Of a stretch of 64,000 nt of DNA, positions 18,205 to 26,691 are shown piece by piece. Below the pieces are notes generated by a model. The model did not search any database. It saw nothing but the letters and a program-made list of their open reading frames with translations, and had not been told where the DNA came from. Numbering within the stretch: the first letter of the stretch is position 1; every line of letters begins with the position of its first letter. This DNA is from Acidimicrobiales bacterium. GTDB lineage: Bacteria > Actinomycetota > Acidimicrobiia > Acidimicrobiales > Aldehydirespiratoraceae. The position numbers were made by a program, and so were the translations under genes. The stretch spans positions 1,918,369-1,982,368 of the forward strand of contig JAWPML010000001.1 of NCBI GenBank assembly GCA_033344915.1, given 5' to 3'.

Positions 18205-18212
18205 GGATAAGG

Positions 18213-19967
18213 GTGACCGCCGCGCCCGATTCGACCTCCGCAACCGGCGGTTCCGCCGGCTCGCAGGCCGAGGCCCTCGACGACCGGGCCTGGCACCCCC
18301 GACGCGGCGTGACCGCCGCCATCCGCGTCGTGATGGTGGTGGCTCCCGCGACCGCCAGTTGGGTCGCGGTCTGGGCGGCACTGACCATCGTGCCCATGCC
18401 GGGCGGTGTGCCGGCCCGGGTCGGCTGGGTGGTTCTGCTCGTGGCCTTCGCCGTGGCCGGTATGCGCGTCGCCCACTTCGCCACCCGTCAGCTCGCCCCG
18501 CTGCGGGCGCTGTACCAGATGTCGCTCGTGTTCCCGGATGCGGCACCCTCGCGCTTCCGCACGGCGTTGCGGGCCCGAACGGGGCGCCAGTTGGAACGCG
18601 CGGTCGGCGTCGCCTACGCGTCCGATCAGGAGGCTGCGGAGACACTCGTACAACTGCTCGCCCGCCTCGGCGCCCACGACCGGCTCACCCGCGGCCATTC
18701 GGAACGGGTCCGAGCGTATTCGGTCATGCTCGGCGAGGAGATCGACCTGTCCGCCGACGCGCTGGAGAAGCTGAACTGGGCCGCCCTCGCCCACGACCTC
18801 GGGAAGCTCGAGGTGCCGCACGCGATCCTGAACAAGAACGGGCGACCGACCGACGACGAATGGCAGATCCTGCGCGGTCACCCCGCCGCCGCCACCCCGT
18901 TCGTCGAACCCCTGCGCCCGTGGCTCGGCGACTGGGTCGACTGTGCGACCCAACACCACGAACGCTACGACGGTGGGGGGTACCCGGCCGGCCTGGCCGG
19001 AACGGAGATCTCGCTCGCCGGACGCATCGTGTCGATCGCCGACGCGTTCGATGTCATGACCGCGACGCGTTCCTACAAGCGTCCGTTCCCGGCCGAGCAG
19101 GCACGAGCGGAGCTGCTCCAGAACGCCGGGACACAGTTCGATCCGGCGCTCGTGCGATCGTTCATCGCGATCTCGCTCCCCGAACGGAGCCGGTTCGCCG
19201 GATGGATCGGCTGGCTCGCCCAGGTGCCCAACATGCTTCCGGCGCCCGTCGTGCCCCTCGCGCACAACGTGGGCAACGTCGTCGCGGCTGCGGCCGTGTC
19301 GGCCGCCGCGATCGTCGCCGCGCCGATCACCGACGGCGGCCCCGGCGACCAGGAGTTCGCGGCCGAGCGCACGGTCGAGGACGATGACACACCGACGTTC
19401 GCTCAGCCGGCCATCGGCGATGCACCCGATTCCCAGGTCACCGCCCCGACGACCTCCGGCCCGGCGCCGACCACCAGTACGACGACGACGACCACCACCA
19501 CGACCGAACCGCCGGCCGTCCCGGAGTCGTCGACCACGACCAGCCCGCTGCCGACCGTCACGCTTCCTGCGATCACGACGACCATCCCGTCGACGACCAC
19601 GGTCGCGCTCCCGACGACGACCACGACCCTCGCCCCCACGACGACCACGACCACCACCACGACAACGACGACCACCGAACCACCGGCGGTCACCGTGGCG
19701 AACGACGACGAGGCCGTGGTGTTGAACGTCCTGGGCCGCCTGGTCGCCGTACTCACCAACGACGACTTCGGCTCGTCGAGCGCCGACCCGGCGACGCTCG
19801 TCGTCGTTGTCGACCCGGGTCGGGGCACCGCGAGTGTCGTCGGCGAGTCGATCCTCTACACGCCGGGATTCCTGCAGACGGGCGGCACCGACTCGCTGGT
19901 CTACGAGATCTGCTCCGTCGCCGGCAGCTGCGACCAGGCGACCGTGTTCCTGACCCTCGCGATCTGA
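18213..19967 (+). CDS. membrane HD-GYP protein with extracytoplasmic Ig-like tail
   Basis: A 584-residue multidomain protein. Two hydrophobic segments (about 36-60 and 70-90) precede a complete HD-GYP domain: GHSERV (His162), HDLGK (His194-Asp195), GHP (His223), HHERYDGGGYP (His248-249, GYP 256-258) and ADAFD (Asp277). This is the fold of cyclic di-GMP phosphodiesterases. A third hydrophobic stretch (about 343-371) would carry the rest outside the cell: an acidic stretch, a 60-residue Thr/Pro-rich linker (about 411-493) and a cadherin/Ig-like domain (494-584) ending GTDSLVYEICSVAGSC. Sensing at the surface coupled to nucleotide hydrolysis is inference. GTG 18213 is the first start after the hairpin; no good ribosome site is visible. 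Confidence 0.85.
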   Translation: MTAAPDSTSATGGSAGSQAEALDDRAWHPRRGVTAAIRVVMVVAPATASWVAVWAALTIVPMPGGVPARVGWVVLLVAFAVAGMRVAHFATRQLAPLRALYQMSLVFPDAAPSRFRTALRARTGRQLERAVGVAYASDQEAAETLVQLLARLGAHDRLTRGHSERVRAYSVMLGEEIDLSADALEKLNWAALAHDLGKLEVPHAILNKNGRPTDDEWQILRGHPAAATPFVEPLRPWLGDWVDCATQHHERYDGGGYPAGLAGTEISLAGRIVSIADAFDVMTATRSYKRPFPAEQARAELLQNAGTQFDPALVRSFIAISLPERSRFAGWIGWLAQVPNMLPAPVVPLAHNVGNVVAAAAVSAAAIVAAPITDGGPGDQEFAAERTVEDDDTPTFAQPAIGDAPDSQVTAPTTSGPAPTTSTTTTTTTTTEPPAVPESSTTTSPLPTVTLPAITTTIPSTTTVALPTTTTTLAPTTTTTTTTTTTTTEPPAVTVANDDEAVVLNVLGRLVAVLTNDDFGSSSADPATLVVVVDPGRGTASVVGESILYTPGFLQTGGTDSLVYEICSVAGSCDQATVFLTLAI

Positions 19968-19985
19968 TCGCCGCCCGACGCCTGT

Positions 19986-20783
19986 TCAGGCCACGACGAG
20001 CCCGGCACCGGCCACCACACAGCACGAGCCGAACACGATCCGAGGCGTGACGGTACGCCGCACCAGGAACAACCCGATGAGGATCGACACGCCCCGCAAG
20101 GTGGCGACGTTCGCCGCGTCGGCCCGCTGATACGCCAGCAGCACGAGCGCGTACGCCGCGGTCGAGAAGAGTCCGACCGTGATGCCGGGCCGAATCGCAC
20201 GACGGAGCCGCGTCGGCGACGGACGGGAGCCGACGAGCACGACCGCGGCGGCGACCAACGACGCAGCCGCGAAGAACCCGAGCTCACCGGTCTCGCGGAC
20301 GGCCCGGGCGTCGATCAGCGTGTAGCTCGCGATGAAACACCCGGTCACCAGCGCCATCGCCATCGCGACCCGCTCACCGCGCCCCCAGGCGACGCCACCG
20401 ATGACGACCAGCCCGACGCCCACGGCCACGGCGCCGGCCAACGTCGGCACCGAGGGCGTCTGATCGAGCAGCCAGATCCCGACGACGGCGACCAGCAAGG
20501 GGGCCGTGCCCCGGGCGAGCGGATAGGTGGTCGCGAGACCCCCGCGGGCGTAGGCCTGCGAGAGGAACAGCAGATACCCCCCGTGGGCGAGGCCGCTCAG
20601 CAGGACGAACCCGAGCGCCTCGGTCGGCGGGTCGGCCACGAGCCACGGGGCGAGCACGACCGCGCCGGTCGTGTACATGAGCGCCAGCTGTGGAGCCCGG
20701 TCGTCGTCGGCGTTGGTGCGGGCGTTCCAGCTGGCGTGGAGGAACGCCGATGCCAGCACGAGCGCGAACGCGACGGCGGACAC
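19986..20783 (-). CDS. EamA-family (DMT superfamily) transporter
   Basis: A 265-residue integral membrane protein with about nine to ten hydrophobic helices and two EamA repeats. ASAFLHASWNARTN in helix 1 and YPLARGTAPLLVAVVG near the end of the first repeat are typical of drug/metabolite transporters. The second half starts around residue 136, and RADAANVATLRGVSILIG marks its later helices. Likely exports or imports a small metabolite; the substrate is unknown. GTG 20783 lies three bases after the small cold-shock-like gene, so it is probably part of the hisG transcription unit. Confidence 0.85.
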   Translation of the reverse strand: MSAVAFALVLASAFLHASWNARTNADDDRAPQLALMYTTGAVVLAPWLVADPPTEALGFVLLSGLAHGGYLLFLSQAYARGGLATTYPLARGTAPLLVAVVGIWLLDQTPSVPTLAGAVAVGVGLVVIGGVAWGRGERVAMAMALVTGCFIASYTLIDARAVRETGELGFFAAASLVAAAVVLVGSRPSPTRLRRAIRPGITVGLFSTAAYALVLLAYQRADAANVATLRGVSILIGLFLVRRTVTPRIVFGSCCVVAGAGLVVA

Positions 20784-20786
20784 CGA

Positions 20787-21008
20787 TCAGACCGCAGCGA
20801 TGTCGCGCGCCTCGAGTCGCCCCCGATGGCCGGGCACGAGCACGAAGCCCACTTCGGCCCCGGGCTCGATCGTGCGGGACCCGTCGGCGATCGCCGTGCA
20901 GTGGAAGAACCACTCGCCGTCCCCATCGGTGACCGTGCCGTAGGCGGCCGCGTCGTCGTAGCCGGTCACCCGCCCGATGCGCCGGGCGCGAGACGAGTGG
21001 GCGTTCAC
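20787..21008 (-). CDS. cold-shock-like OB-fold small protein
   Basis: A 73-residue protein with an OB-fold resembling cold shock domains: GRVTGYDDAAAYGTVTDGDG is followed by EWFFHCTAIADGSRTI and VGFVLVPGHRGRLEA. The WFFHCTAI block corresponds to the RNP2-like strand of Csp proteins, but RNP1 is degenerate. It probably binds nucleic acid. GTG 21008 overlaps the hisG stop as GTGA, an association common in actinobacteria. The frame continues upstream inside hisG but that part is not coding. Confidence 0.8.
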   Translation of the reverse strand: MNAHSSRARRIGRVTGYDDAAAYGTVTDGDGEWFFHCTAIADGSRTIEPGAEVGFVLVPGHRGRLEARDIAAV

Positions 21009-21880
21009 GGGACGATCTTCGCGATGGGCAGTTCGACGATGTCGGTGGCGCCGCCGTCGCGCAGGGCCGGGATCAGGATGTTGATCTCGTTCTTCGGCAC
21101 GACGGTCTCCACGGCGTAGCCGGCGCCGCGGAACAGCTCGTTGACCGTCGGCGCCTTCATCGACGGCAGGAGGTCGATGACGATGTCGAGCCGGTCGCTC
21201 GGCACGTTCATCTTCACCAGCACCTTGCCCCGGGCATCGAGCACCCCCTGCAGCAGGGTGTGGATCTGACGCATCGCATGGGCCTTGTCCGGGTCGGCGA
21301 ACGACGTGGGGTTCGCGATCAGTTCGGTGTAGCTCGTGACGAGGGTGTCGATGATGCGCAGCCCGGCAGCCTTGATCGCCCGCCCGGTCTCGGTGATGTC
21401 CACCACCACGTCGACGATGTCGGGCACCTTCGCCTCGGTGGCGCCGTAGCTGAGGCGGACATCGGCGTCGACGCCGGCGTCCTCGAGAAAGCGACGGGTG
21501 ATCTCGGGGTACTCGGTCGAGACGCGCACGCCGGCCGGGAGGTCGCCGACCGATTGCCACGGCGAGTCGCCGGGAACCGCCATCACGATGCGCACCGGCT
21601 TGGCGGTGGCCTTCGAGTAGCGCAGCTCACCGAGCGACTCGACCTCGCTGCTCGTCTCCTCGATCCAGTCCCGGCCGGTGATGCCGATGTCGAACAGCCC
21701 GTCGGCCACGTAGGTCGGGATCTCCTGGGGTCGCAAGATGCGCACGGACTCGATGCGCGGATCCGCGATCGTCCCGTTGTAGGCGACCGAGGACGAGCGT
21801 TCGACCGGCAGGTCGGCCGCCTCGAACAGCTCCATGGTCGCCTTCTCCAGCGATCCCTTGGGGAGAACGAGCTTCAACAT
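21005..21880 (-). CDS. hisG: ATP phosphoribosyltransferase, long form
   Basis: First enzyme of histidine synthesis, joining ATP and PRPP. At 291 residues it is the long, HisZ-independent form with the C-terminal regulatory ACT/PII-like domain (from about 215, DARGKVLVKMNVPSDRLD) that binds histidine for feedback inhibition. MLKLVLPKGSLEKAT starts the protein, and VPDIVDVVVDITETGRAIKA includes the PRPP site. ATG at 21880; TAGCCT lies eight bases upstream, so it may have its own leaderless promoter inside the end of ribD. No other his genes are in the window. Confidence 0.96.
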   Translation of the reverse strand: MLKLVLPKGSLEKATMELFEAADLPVERSSSVAYNGTIADPRIESVRILRPQEIPTYVADGLFDIGITGRDWIEETSSEVESLGELRYSKATAKPVRIVMAVPGDSPWQSVGDLPAGVRVSTEYPEITRRFLEDAGVDADVRLSYGATEAKVPDIVDVVVDITETGRAIKAAGLRIIDTLVTSYTELIANPTSFADPDKAHAMRQIHTLLQGVLDARGKVLVKMNVPSDRLDIVIDLLPSMKAPTVNELFRGAGYAVETVVPKNEINILIPALRDGGATDIVELPIAKIVP

Positions 21881-21894
21881 GGGCGTGAAGGCTA
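21881..21894 (-). promoter_or_regulatory. leaderless promoter of hisG
   Basis: TAGCCT (21894-21889) precedes the hisG ATG by eight bases on the minus strand. The TAG is also the ribD stop codon. No ribosome site is present in the gap. Confidence 0.5.
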
Positions 21895-22935
21895 TCCCTG
21901 CGGGCCGACGGCACCGTCGGGCAGCATCGTCACCCGCAGGTCGGCGCCGAGCTGCTGGACGGATTCGAAGCGTCCGCGCCAGATGCCATCGACCGACATC
22001 GCGCCCGCGCCGGCGAACAGGCTCGCCGCGTCGCTGCCGGCGAAGAGGGCCGGGGCGACGTACACGACGTATTCGTTCACGAGCCTCGGGTGATGGAACG
22101 CATGGGCGACGCGGGGCCCGCCCTCCACCATGAGTTGCACGACCTCCTCGGTGCCGAGCTGTTCGAGCAGATCCGGGATCTCACCGTCGAACTCCAGGCA
22201 GGGATGGACCTTCGCCCCCTCCGGGGCCGAGCCGAGCACGATCCGGCGGGGATCGCTCACCCCGGTCGGGTCGATGTGGAGCTCGGGCGGCGGCCAGTCC
22301 CGCACGGTGAGCGACGGGTCATCGGCGCGCACGGTGCCGGCGCCGACGAGGATCGCGTCCGACTCCGCGCGCAGCCGGTGCGCGTCCACCCGGGCCTCGG
22401 GGCCGGTGATCCACTGCGACGAGCCGTCGGGCGCGGCGACGCGTCCGTCGAGGGTCGCGGCGAGCTTCAGCACGACCCACGGACGCCCCGTGCGGCGATG
22501 GTGCAGGTAGGGCCGCAGCTGCTGCTCGACCTCGTCGGCGGCGACGCCGAGGTCGACCTCGATACCGGCCTCGCGCAGCCGGGCGATCCCGCGGCCGGCG
22601 ACCTTGGGATCCGGGTCCTGGATGCCGACGACGACGCGGGCGACACCGGCCTCGATCAACGCTTCGGTGCACGGGCCGGTCCGGCCATGGTGGCTGCACG
22701 GCTCGAGGGTCGTGTAGACCGTCGCCCCGACCGTGTCCTCGGCGCTCTCGAGCGCCTCGATCTCGGCATGGTTCCCGCCCGGCGGCTGGGTCGCCCCCCA
22801 GGCGATGCTGCCGTCGGTCTGGACGAGCGTGACGCCGACCCACGGGTTGGGCGAGGCGCGATGGCGGGCCCGACTCGCCACGTCGACCGCCCGGAGCATG
22901 CGGTCACGGTCCACGACCGGTGAGACGTCAGCCAT
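21892..22935 (-). CDS. ribD: bifunctional riboflavin biosynthesis deaminase/reductase
   Basis: Carries out the second and third steps of riboflavin synthesis. The 347-residue protein has an N-terminal zinc deaminase domain with GGNHAEIEAL (His/Glu) and TLEPCSHHGRTGPC (two Zn cysteines), then a C-terminal DHFR-like reductase domain (from about 145) with VVLKLAATLDGRVAAPDG and a closing VEGGPRVAHAF block. The start is ATG 22935, overlapping the upstream Mog/MoaB gene by 8 bases. Other rib genes are absent, so the rest of the pathway lies elsewhere. Confidence 0.95.
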   Translation of the reverse strand: MADVSPVVDRDRMLRAVDVASRARHRASPNPWVGVTLVQTDGSIAWGATQPPGGNHAEIEALESAEDTVGATVYTTLEPCSHHGRTGPCTEALIEAGVARVVVGIQDPDPKVAGRGIARLREAGIEVDLGVAADEVEQQLRPYLHHRRTGRPWVVLKLAATLDGRVAAPDGSSQWITGPEARVDAHRLRAESDAILVGAGTVRADDPSLTVRDWPPPELHIDPTGVSDPRRIVLGSAPEGAKVHPCLEFDGEIPDLLEQLGTEEVVQLMVEGGPRVAHAFHHPRLVNEYVVYVAPALFAGSDAASLFAGAGAMSVDGIWRGRFESVQQLGADLRVTMLPDGAVGPQG

Positions 22936-23482
22936 CGGAGCGGTGCGAGGAATCGGCGCCGGGGTGCGGGTCGGCGTTGTCGACGAGCAGACGCACGGCG
23001 TGGGGCAACACGTCGAGGACCGCATCGAGCGTCTCGACACAGCCCTTCGACGAACCGGGCGTGTTGACGATCAGCGTGGTGTCCAGCGTGCCGGCGACGG
23101 CGCGGCTCAGGCGACCGAGCGGGCTGACCAGACGCATCGCTTCGGCCAGGCCGGGAGCTTCGCGGTCGATGACCGCCCGGGTGCCCTCCGGCGTGTGGTC
23201 CCGAGGACCGAAGCCGGTGCCGCCCGTGGTCACGACGAGACCGTGGAAACCGTCGGCGAGGGCCCGCAGCTTGGCCGCGACCGCCTCGGCGCCGTCCACG
23301 GTGACGTCGCGTGCGACCACCGCCCAACCCGCGGCCGCGAGGTGCTCCTCCAGGATCGCGCCGGATCGGTCCTCGCGGGTGCCGTGGACGACGCCGTCCG
23401 ACACGGTGAGGATCTTCACGAGGAGCGGCGCGGCGTCGTCATCGCCACCGTGATGATCGCCGGGCTGGTGCGCATGGGCCAT
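22928..23482 (-). CDS. MogA/MoaB-family molybdopterin-binding protein
   Basis: A 184-residue protein with the MoCF-biosynthesis fold. VKILTVSDGVVHGTREDRSG opens the core, and VVTTGGTGFGPRDHTPE is the molybdopterin-binding loop. Homologues adenylylate molybdopterin before Mo insertion (Mog) or play a less clear role (MoaB). The N-terminus MAHAHQPGDHHGG is His-rich and could bind metal. No other Mo-cofactor genes are nearby. ATG 23482 is supported by TATCGT six bases upstream; the longer open frame enters rsmB. Confidence 0.87.
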   Translation of the reverse strand: MAHAHQPGDHHGGDDDAAPLLVKILTVSDGVVHGTREDRSGAILEEHLAAAGWAVVARDVTVDGAEAVAAKLRALADGFHGLVVTTGGTGFGPRDHTPEGTRAVIDREAPGLAEAMRLVSPLGRLSRAVAGTLDTTLIVNTPGSSKGCVETLDAVLDVLPHAVRLLVDNADPHPGADSSHRSDG

Positions 23483-23494
23483 GGCGGAACGATA
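23483..23494 (-). promoter_or_regulatory. leaderless promoter of the Mog/MoaB gene
   Basis: TATCGT (23494-23489) lies six bases before the ATG at 23482 in a 22-base gap after rsmB. No ribosome site is seen. Confidence 0.45.
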
Positions 23495-23504
23495 GCGACT
23501 CGGC

Positions 23505-24638
23505 TCAGCCTCTCCGGAAGACAGCCCGACACATGCCGTCATGACCGGGGCCCGGGAGCAGCAGGTCGACGTCGGGTCCGAACGGCCGCCAGTCGGCGTC
23601 GGCCGGTCGATGGCCTGTCAGACCGAGCGCGGCGAGCTCGTCGCGACAGGCGCCGACCACATCGGTGGACTCCGCCGCCGTCAGGGTGCAGACGCTGTAG
23701 ACGAGCGTGCCGCCGGGGCGGACGAGCGGGGCCGCGGCGACGAGCATCCGGCGCTGGAGGGTGGCCAACTCGTCCACGTCGGACGGCGAGATGCGCCAGC
23801 GGGCGTCGGGCCGACGACGCAGGGCCCCCAGGCCCGAACACGGCGCGTCGACGAGCACGGCGTCGAACGTCTCGGGGACGAACGGGGGCGCCGTTGCATC
23901 GGCCTGGAGGACCGCGACGCGATCCGTTCCGAGACGGGCGACGTTCTCCCTGATCAAGCCGACCCGACTCGGCCGGAGATCAGCCGCCACGACGAATCCG
24001 CCCCGATCCGCAATCCCGGTCGCCTTGCCCCCGGGGGCGGCGCAGAGATCCAGCACGCGGTCACCCGGCGCGGAGGGCACCAGGGCGGCGATGCGCTGCG
24101 AGCTCTCGTCCTGCACATAGCCGTCGTCGCGCCGCTGGACGGTCGCCGGCCGGTTCATCGTCGTGAGCGCCGCCGTCGCCTCGTCGGCCCCGATGTCCGT
24201 GCGCAGCCGATCCACGACCCAGTCGGGATAGCTCAGCTCGACCGCGGGGCTGGGATACTCGATGCCCGACTCGGCCGCCGTGGCCACCTTGCGGAGCACC
24301 GCGTTGACCATGCCCCGGAAGCGTTTCGGTGCGGCGGACACCGTGGCCGAGACGGCGGCGTGGGGCGGGGTGCCCATCTCGATCAGCTGGTGGGCCCCGA
24401 TGCGCAGCGCGGCGCGGGCCGCGGGCGGCGGGTCCTGCACGAGGAAGCGGTCGACCACATGGTCGAGCGCCCGCCGCCGCCGGGTCGACCCGTAGACGAG
24501 CTCGGTCACGAAGCCGCGATCGCGCGGTTCGAGATCGGTCTCCTCCAACAGCTTCGGAAGGAGGACGTTGGCGTACGCGCCGCCGTCGTCGATGCGGACG
24601 ATGGCGTCGATCGCGACGCGGCGAGGATCGTCCGCCAT
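23505..24638 (-). CDS. rsmB: 16S rRNA (cytosine-967-C5)-methyltransferase
   Basis: Adds a methyl group to C967 of 16S rRNA. The N-terminal NusB-like RNA-binding domain covers about residues 5-130 (RRVAIDAIVRIDDGGAYAN). The SAM domain has LDLCAAPGGKATGIA, the DAPCSGLGALRRRPD catalytic motif IV and VYSVCTLTAAE with the nucleophilic Cys of motif VI. At 377 residues it is compact for the family. ATG at 24638 shares a base with the fmt stop; the order def-fmt-rsmB is conserved. Confidence 0.93.
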   Translation of the reverse strand: MADDPRRVAIDAIVRIDDGGAYANVLLPKLLEETDLEPRDRGFVTELVYGSTRRRRALDHVVDRFLVQDPPPAARAALRIGAHQLIEMGTPPHAAVSATVSAAPKRFRGMVNAVLRKVATAAESGIEYPSPAVELSYPDWVVDRLRTDIGADEATAALTTMNRPATVQRRDDGYVQDESSQRIAALVPSAPGDRVLDLCAAPGGKATGIADRGGFVVAADLRPSRVGLIRENVARLGTDRVAVLQADATAPPFVPETFDAVLVDAPCSGLGALRRRPDARWRISPSDVDELATLQRRMLVAAAPLVRPGGTLVYSVCTLTAAESTDVVGACRDELAALGLTGHRPADADWRPFGPDVDLLLPGPGHDGMCRAVFRRG

Positions 24639-25519
24639 CAGTGCAGCCGGTCGTCGGCGGTGGGCTGTGCGCCGTTGCGCCACGCCGCCGCGTCCTGGCG
24701 CGGCTTGCCCTCGGGCTGGACCTCGACGAGTTCGACCGCGCCGTCGCCCGTCATCACCCTGAGGCCGTCGAACGATCCGGGCTCGCCGCTCCCGCTCGCG
24801 AGCGCGGTGCGATGGATCTTCAAGCGCTTGTCGCGAAACGTCGTCCAGGCGCCGCCCACCCGCACCTGCCGATGCACGGTCGGCGCCGACGCAGTCCAGT
24901 CGATGCGCCGTTCGTCGGCGGTGAGCTTCTCGGCGTAGACCGGCTCGCCGACCTGGGGGGTCGGCTTGCCGAGTCCCTCACCGAGGGCCGCGACCAGCTG
25001 GCTGACTCCCAGGGTGACGAGCCGGGTGCGCAGCTCGTCGAGCGTCTCGTCGGGGCCGATGTCGATCTCGTCGCGGCGATAGACCGCCCCGGTGTCGAGT
25101 CCCTCCTCGACCGCCATGAGACAGACGCCGGTGCGAGCGTCGCCGGCGAGGATCGCCCGCTCGACCGGCGCCGCACCGCGCCAGCGGGGCAGGAGCGAGA
25201 AGTGGATGTTCACCATCGCCAGGTGGTCCAGCACCGACGCGGGGATGATGCGGCCGTAGGCGACCACGACGCCGAGGTCGGCGTCGACCTCGGCGAGGTC
25301 GGCGAGGTCGTCCGTGACCCGCAGACCGAGTGCCTCCGCGGCCGCTTTCACCGGGGACGGCTGATGGCCGCCGCCCCGACCCCGCCGGGTGTCGGCCCGG
25401 CTCACGACGAGGGGCACCTCGTACCCCGACGCCACGAGCGCGGCGAGCGGCGGTACGGCGAGTTCGGGCGTGCCGAGATAGGCGATCCGTCGGATCTCCG
25501 CCGGAGGCGGGATCGTCAC
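24638..25519 (-). CDS. fmt: methionyl-tRNA formyltransferase
   Basis: Formylates initiator Met-tRNA using 10-formyl-THF. It has 293 residues. RIAYLGTPELAVPPL starts the Rossmann domain, and the formyl-THF site VNIHFSLLPRWRGAAPVE contains the catalytic His and the SLLPxxRG motif. A C-terminal OB-like tRNA-binding domain begins near residue 205. GTG at 25519 overlaps the def stop as GTGA, so the enzymes adding and removing the formyl group are translationally coupled. Confidence 0.95.
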   Translation of the reverse strand: MTIPPPAEIRRIAYLGTPELAVPPLAALVASGYEVPLVVSRADTRRGRGGGHQPSPVKAAAEALGLRVTDDLADLAEVDADLGVVVAYGRIIPASVLDHLAMVNIHFSLLPRWRGAAPVERAILAGDARTGVCLMAVEEGLDTGAVYRRDEIDIGPDETLDELRTRLVTLGVSQLVAALGEGLGKPTPQVGEPVYAEKLTADERRIDWTASAPTVHRQVRVGGAWTTFRDKRLKIHRTALASGSGEPGSFDGLRVMTGDGAVELVEVQPEGKPRQDAAAWRNGAQPTADDRLH

Positions 25520-26049
25520 GGGAGGGACAGCCCGCCGCCGGTGGGCCGTCGGGTGTCGGCCCCACCCAACTGCTGGTCGCGGATCGTCTTCAGCGCGGCC
25601 TTGCGCGTGTCGTCGTCGAGCCGCTCGATCAGCAGCGTGCCGTCGAGATGATCGAGCTCGTGCTGGAAGAGGCGGGCCTCGATCTCGTCGGCCTCGAAGG
25701 ACATCTCGTTGCCGTCGAGATCACGCCCGACGATGTGGACGGTCTTCGGTCGGACGATCTCCCACGAGAGGCCGGGCACGGAGAGGCACCCCTCCTCGAA
25801 CAGCCACTCACCGTCGCTCTCGACGATCTCCGGATTGACGATCGCCTCGGGACCGGTGCCGACGTCCCACACGAAGAGGCGCTTTTGCACGCCGACCTGC
25901 GGCGCCGCGAGGCCGATGCCGGGGGCGTCGTACATCGTCTCCAGCATGTCGTCGACGAGGCGTACGAGCGCGCCGTCGATGTCGGTGATCTCCTTCGCCG
26001 TCTGGCGCAGGACAGGGTCTCCGATCACGCGGATGTCGTAGCCGGCCAT
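25516..26049 (-). CDS. def: peptide deformylase
   Basis: Metal-dependent hydrolase removing the formyl group from new polypeptides. All three family motifs are present: GIGLAAPQVG, EGCLSVPG (metal Cys) and HELDHLDG (two His ligands and catalytic Glu). The 177-residue length and HELDHLDG variant fit the type 1 family. ATG 26049 is used; TACCCT seven bases upstream suggests leaderless transcription, from a promoter that overlaps that of the divergent gene at 26074. First gene of def-fmt-rsmB. Confidence 0.96.
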   Translation of the reverse strand: MAGYDIRVIGDPVLRQTAKEITDIDGALVRLVDDMLETMYDAPGIGLAAPQVGVQKRLFVWDVGTGPEAIVNPEIVESDGEWLFEEGCLSVPGLSWEIVRPKTVHIVGRDLDGNEMSFEADEIEARLFQHELDHLDGTLLIERLDDDTRKAALKTIRDQQLGGADTRRPTGGGLSLP

Positions 26050-26073
26050 GGCTTCCAGGGTACCGTCCCCCTC
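26050..26073. promoter_or_regulatory. 24-bp divergent promoter region with overlapping -10 elements
   Basis: The whole interval between two divergent genes. Minus strand: TACCCT (26062-26057), seven bases before the def ATG. Plus strand: TACCGT (26061-26066), seven bases before the GTG at 26074. The two hexamers share the central TA. No ribosome site exists on either side, so both genes are predicted leaderless. Confidence 0.6.
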
Positions 26074-26691
26074 GTGAGCGCCGGTCACTACTTCGATGAC
26101 GACCCGGACGCGCCGTCCACCCCGGCCCCCGTCGAGATCACGCTGCCGGATCTCTCCCTGACGCTGACCGCCGACCGAGGCGTCTTCTCCGCCGATCGGC
26201 TCGATCCCGGCACCAAGTTCCTCCTCCAGGAGGCCCCTCCGCTCGACGGGGCGACGGCCGTGCTCGACCTCGGCTGTGGCTGGGGGCCGATCACCTGCGT
26301 CGCCGCCCGCCGCGCGCCGGCGGCGCACATCTGGGCCGTGGACGTGAACGCGCGAGCGCGCGCCCTCACCGAAGCGAACGCCGCGGCGATCGGCGCCGCC
26401 GACCGGGTGACCGTCACGGTGCCCGACGGCGTGCCGGACGACATCCGCTTCGATCGCATCCTGTCGAATCCGCCCATCCGCGTCGGGAAGAAGGCGCTGC
26501 ACGACATGCTGCTGCGCTGGCTCCCCCGCCTCACCGCGAGGACCGGCCGCGCCCACCTCGTCGTCCAGAAGCATCTCGGCAGCGACTCGCTCGCCCGCTG
26601 GCTCGGCGAACACGGATTCCCCACGACCCGGTTGGCGAGCCGGGCCGGCTACCGGATACTCGAGGTCACGACCACCGGAGACGAGCGATGA
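26074..26691 (+). CDS. RsmC-like class I methyltransferase
   Basis: A 205-residue SAM methyltransferase. VLDLGCGWGPITCVAARR is the SAM motif I, and ILSNPPIRVGKKALHDML holds the NPPI catalytic tetrapeptide of N-methyltransferases acting on guanine or adenine. Its closest known family is COG2813/YbxB-RsmC, so a guanine in rRNA is the likely target, without certainty. GTG 26074 is chosen from the TACCGT -10 seven bases upstream. Its stop overlaps the next methyltransferase start as ATGA, so the two form an RNA-modification operon. Confidence 0.87.
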   Translation: MSAGHYFDDDPDAPSTPAPVEITLPDLSLTLTADRGVFSADRLDPGTKFLLQEAPPLDGATAVLDLGCGWGPITCVAARRAPAAHIWAVDVNARARALTEANAAAIGAADRVTVTVPDGVPDDIRFDRILSNPPIRVGKKALHDMLLRWLPRLTARTGRAHLVVQKHLGSDSLARWLGEHGFPTTRLASRAGYRILEVTTTGDER

